From NCBI GenBank assembly GCA_008360975.2, contig CM039193.1, forward strand, positions 17,095,389 to 17,159,388: a DNA stretch of 64,000 nucleotides, read 5' to 3'. Position numbers and translations under genes: made by a program. Numbering within the stretch: the stretch's first letter is position 1; each line of letters begins with the position of its first letter. Shown here in pieces: positions 61,153-64,000 of this stretch. The notes below the pieces were generated by a model. The model had not been told where the DNA came from, ran no database searches, and worked only from the letters and a program-made list of their open reading frames with translations. This stretch comes from Lichenostomus cassidix. Its lineage: Eukaryota; Chordata; Aves; Passeriformes; Meliphagidae.

Positions 61153-63500
61153 ACAGAAAGAGGAGCTCTGGGTAAGCTTTGTTTCCTCCTGGTTCTCTGT
61201 TCATTGTTGGAGGTCCATGCTCAAGTGTTAGTGGGGTGAACTCTATGGGGTGGCTGAAGCCTGGGGGAATACAACCTCCCCATGAGAAACCAGGCATGGC
61301 TTGGTTGGGCTGCACTGACTTTGGAGTATCAGAGAATTTGGAGAATAAAATGGCTTATCTGCACGAAGAAAATAGAAGTTAGTACTGGTTTTACTTTCAA
61401 GTTGGCAACTTTCACCTCAAAATGGCACACTGACCCTGTTGCATTTGCTTTGTTGAAGAACCACATGAAAAACCAGGTAGCAAAACCATGGAGTATATAA
61501 GGAAGATAAATGAAAGGAAGAAATTAAAGCAATTACTGTCTCTGGGCTTAACTTGGTCTATTTCTAAAATATGAAAGTTTGCAGAATGGTCTCACACTTT
61601 TTTATTTAATTTTCCACCCCAACTTTGGCTGCAACTTTTTGTCAGATTTGACATAAATCGCAGAATAGTTTTAAATACAATAATTATTTTCAGATGAGGT
61701 AACTTTTACAGAAAGATATTTCCAATTTTTATGTTTCATGGCTGATTTTAAAACTTTGTGTTAAAAGTGAAGTTTAAAATATATGCAAAAATATTAAGTG
61801 TCCTTTTGCTTTATAAAGTTAATCCAAGGTAAAGTTAATGGAAAGTATTCACTTTACACTTAGGTGTGGAAGAGAATGGGAACAGTTTTATTTTTTTTCT
61901 ATAAGTAGTAACTTCATGGGATTATAATGTCATATTTCTTCATAATACATAAGTGCTTTTACTCCTACATGTACTTTCACAAAATGTAAATTTAGTGAGT
62001 CACAGTCAAAGTACAAAGGCACTGGGAGTTAGATTATTTTGCTTTATGCAGCAGAAACCATTATTTGGTATCAAGCCTCAAAACTTTTAAATCATCAAAG
62101 TTACAAAAGTATTGCAATAATTATAGTAAATAATGTGAATAAGCTACTCAGTTGATACCTAAATTTAGTTTATGCAGAGAATTAATAGACATTTTTGTTT
62201 TACATTTGTAGAATAATTTTAATTAGAGGCAATTAAGTAGAATTACATTACTCCAAAGTAAATTGCTGCTTTCCAAATGTCTTTAAATCTCCTTATATTC
62301 CATTAGTAAGTGAAAGCTTACAGTAATTAAAGTTTGACTTGTTTATATTCTATAGGAAGAGCTAGAAAGGAGTTCAGGGAACCTTTCCATGTGGAAGGGT
62401 TTTACCAGATTGCAGACTGCTCTGATTCCTCCTATTTGGAGCATTTTTTCTCCAAAGCATTTGGTACTGCTGCTGCTGGAGCCAGGAGAGATAATTAAAT
62501 GGACAACTGATAAAGCTCTCCTTCTAAATCTCTCCTAAATCTCTAATGATGCTTCTGGTGGTGGCATTGTCTTGATGTTTTATGTGTCTGATATTTCAGC
62601 TGGAGCAAATATCTGAACCACAAAAGGCTCCTCTAAATGTCTGCACAGGAAAGGTTCCTGCTGAAATTTTTACAGCATGGTTATAGCATCGCCTATGTTG
62701 TGTCCCACATTCAATTCCTTCCTTTTCCATTACCGCTTTAGCAGCTTGCTTTTGCCATAAATACTTGTAGGAACAGTCTGGGGACAAAGCAGTCCCTCTA
62801 AAGCCTCTTTCTGTGCCTTGTGACTCAGCCATAGATCTTTAAGAGAAACTCAGGATTTTGTTCCGGAACAGCATCTGGGAACAATGAACATAAATTAGTA
62901 GGTGGGATACTTGGAATTCACTTTTATGGCCTGAATGACTGGAAAGAAATGAATTGGTTATCCAAAAGCTGTGGAGAGGAGGAGTAACTCCTGCTGCCAG
63001 TAGTAATTACAGCACAAACAGGTCCTTGCCAGTCCCACGGGGAAGGGAGCTAGCTGGCCCAAATGTGTTGGCCACCTCTCCTAGAGTGCAAGGAAATGCT
63101 GTTTTGGCACATCCTGAATTGCATTTCCCTCTCCCTGAGTGGGGATTGGCAAATGAGGTGTACATAGCAGGCATTGAGATGAGCAACAGCCTTTAATGCA
63201 TCCTTCAACTTCCTTTTTAGATAAGTTTTCAAGATTTTAGGTACAAAAATTAGGTTTTCACATGAAGAAGCTTGGTTTTTCTAATGGAATTGCCACTGCT
63301 GTGCTGTCTTCTCAATCCTTAGGCAACAGACAAAATCAAATACACATTCTTTTCAAAATATTCTCTGCTGATGCCTGCGTGGACCAATGGTGGTGTTGAG
63401 ATCCAACTGCTGGGAAATCCAACATGAAAAATGAATATTGCAAATGTGATTGCAAATATCATTAAGTTGGCTTTAAAATCATATCTTCAACATAATTATT
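61153..63500. other. Gene-free AT-rich stretch
   Basis: No gene was recognised. 61500-62350 is very AT-rich with homeodomain-type cores ('ttttaattagaggcaattaagtagaattac' at about 62218-62248). A small repeat of 'tctcctaaatctct' type lies at about 62517-62545. The 80-codon plus frame at 62954-63196 has no recognisable features. Confidence 0.55.
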
Positions 63501-63504
63501 ATGG

Positions 63505-63648
63505 GTTTTCTTTTTTTTTCATTATTTTTCCTTTTCTTCTTTGTGGTTCTTGAATATCCAAGAAAGCCAAGAAAGGAAAGAAGAAACAAAAGTAAGAAGA
63601 AAAAAAATTAAGAAGAAACAAGTTGGCGTCTTTTTTTTTTTTTTTTTT
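63505..63648. repeat. Pyrimidine/purine asymmetric foldback and poly-T
   Basis: A T/C-rich run (63505-63542) is followed within 20 bases by an A/G-rich run (63560-63620, agaaagccaagaaaggaaag and on), then by 18 T (63631-63648). The purine run can pair with either pyrimidine run, so a long imperfect hairpin or an intramolecular triplex is possible. A 29-base exon-like piece (63563-63591) sits between an acceptor-like 'tatccaag' and a donor-like 'gtaagaag', but its all-purine content makes this likely fortuitous. Confidence 0.7.
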
Positions 63649-63961
63649 GTTGAATAGAGTAACTTTGAGCTACATTTTGAGAGTATTTAGATATTTTTTC
63701 ATGTCTCCTTTTGAATTCTCATAATGGGTCTTGGTACCTTTCTTGGAGCTGATCCATGTGATGTTTTTAAAATTAGCAGCAGTAAATTGTCAGCTCTTTA
63801 GTCTGTAAAAGCTTGGTAAATGTGGTCCTGAGGCCACCTTCCTTTTAAGACAGGATAACCTGGAGGGAAAGTGTGTAAAATTAAAACTAACACATACCTG
63901 GGTTTTCTTTTGCTTGTCTGTCTTCCTGAATTTGCCTTGGCTTTTCTATTCCAGACCTAAC

Positions 63962-63998
63962 TTGTGTATATATATTATTTTATATATATACACACATA
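63962..63998. repeat. (TA)n/(CA)n microsatellite at the window edge
   Basis: The sequence 'gtgtatatatattattttatatatatacacacatat' is an AT-rich dinucleotide repeat whose arms (63964-63974 and 63983-63993) are exact reverse complements. It may continue beyond the window. Confidence 0.85.
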
Positions 63999-64000
63999 TG

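Noticed and set aside
60823..61231. Frames of 81-128 codons near 61 kb
   Set aside because: They come from the CR1 copy at 60718-61152, which has deletions and no intact ORF.
63563..63591. 29-base microexon with lysine-rich product
   Set aside because: The sequence is pure A/G low complexity inside a purine tract, so splice-like words arise easily. It is kept only as a note in the foldback entry.
1..64000. tRNA, rRNA, U6/7SK/Y RNA, CRISPR array, bacterial operon or phage
   Set aside because: No tRNA A/B boxes with a cloverleaf, no rRNA or snRNA signatures, no regularly spaced identical repeats, and no ribosome-binding sites or dense coding were seen. The sequence is vertebrate non-coding in character.
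1..64000. Endogenous retrovirus or LTR element
   Set aside because: No paired LTRs, primer-binding site, polypurine tract beside an LTR, or gag/pol/env-like frame was recognised. A solo, decayed LTR at 40841-41290 cannot be excluded without a library search.

Overview
The window looks like ordinary non-coding DNA from a bird, most likely a songbird or another neoavian. The evidence is seven copies of the avian CR1 non-LTR retrotransposon. Six carry the GC-rich 3' end typical of many neoavian birds (wording around 'gcttggagcaacctggga', 'gaaggtgtccctgcc', 'ggtcccttccaa'). The rest is AT-rich and CpG-poor, with long T and A runs, no operons, no ribosome-binding sites and no long conserved reading frames. 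This is what a large intron or a gene-poor intergenic stretch of a bird macrochromosome looks like. Placement below 'bird' is inference.

Layout. 1-11 kb: plain AT-rich DNA with two CR1 pieces (2325-2412 minus, 3924-4240 plus). 11-13 kb: a cluster of small rearrangement marks, namely two alternative hairpins, a 29-base direct repeat and a perfect 18-bp hairpin at 12759-12805. 13-25 kb: no gene recognised. It holds an isolated 207-codon minus-strand frame (20536-21159), an enhancer-like block (16140-16536) and one exon-like segment (24472-24597). 25-37 kb: a 0.5-kb CR1 (25250-25763 minus), a segment open in several frames (30745-31188), a CpG-richer block (36440-36740) and an older-type CR1 (36858-37180 plus). 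38-47 kb: CR1 at 38692-39062, a two-copy tandem duplication (40506-40638), a GC- and CpG-rich block (40841-41290) and a CR1 tail (46909-46992). 47-64 kb: many poly-T tracts (49.2-51.1 kb), a tiny exon-like segment (50197-50248), a 235-codon frame in GC-rich sequence (56705-57412), a CR1 at 60718-61152, and a pyrimidine/purine asymmetric foldback with microsatellite at the right edge.

No protein-coding gene, tRNA, rRNA, known microRNA, CRISPR array or intact mobile element was recognised. The CR1 copies are dead, 5'-truncated fragments. No gene system acting together is visible. The most useful leads are the exon-like segments at 24472-24597 and 50197-50248, the perfect hairpin at 12759-12805, and the CpG-rich islands, all of which need cross-species alignment or RNA data. 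Most reading frames over 60 codons here are best explained by chance or by local base composition.
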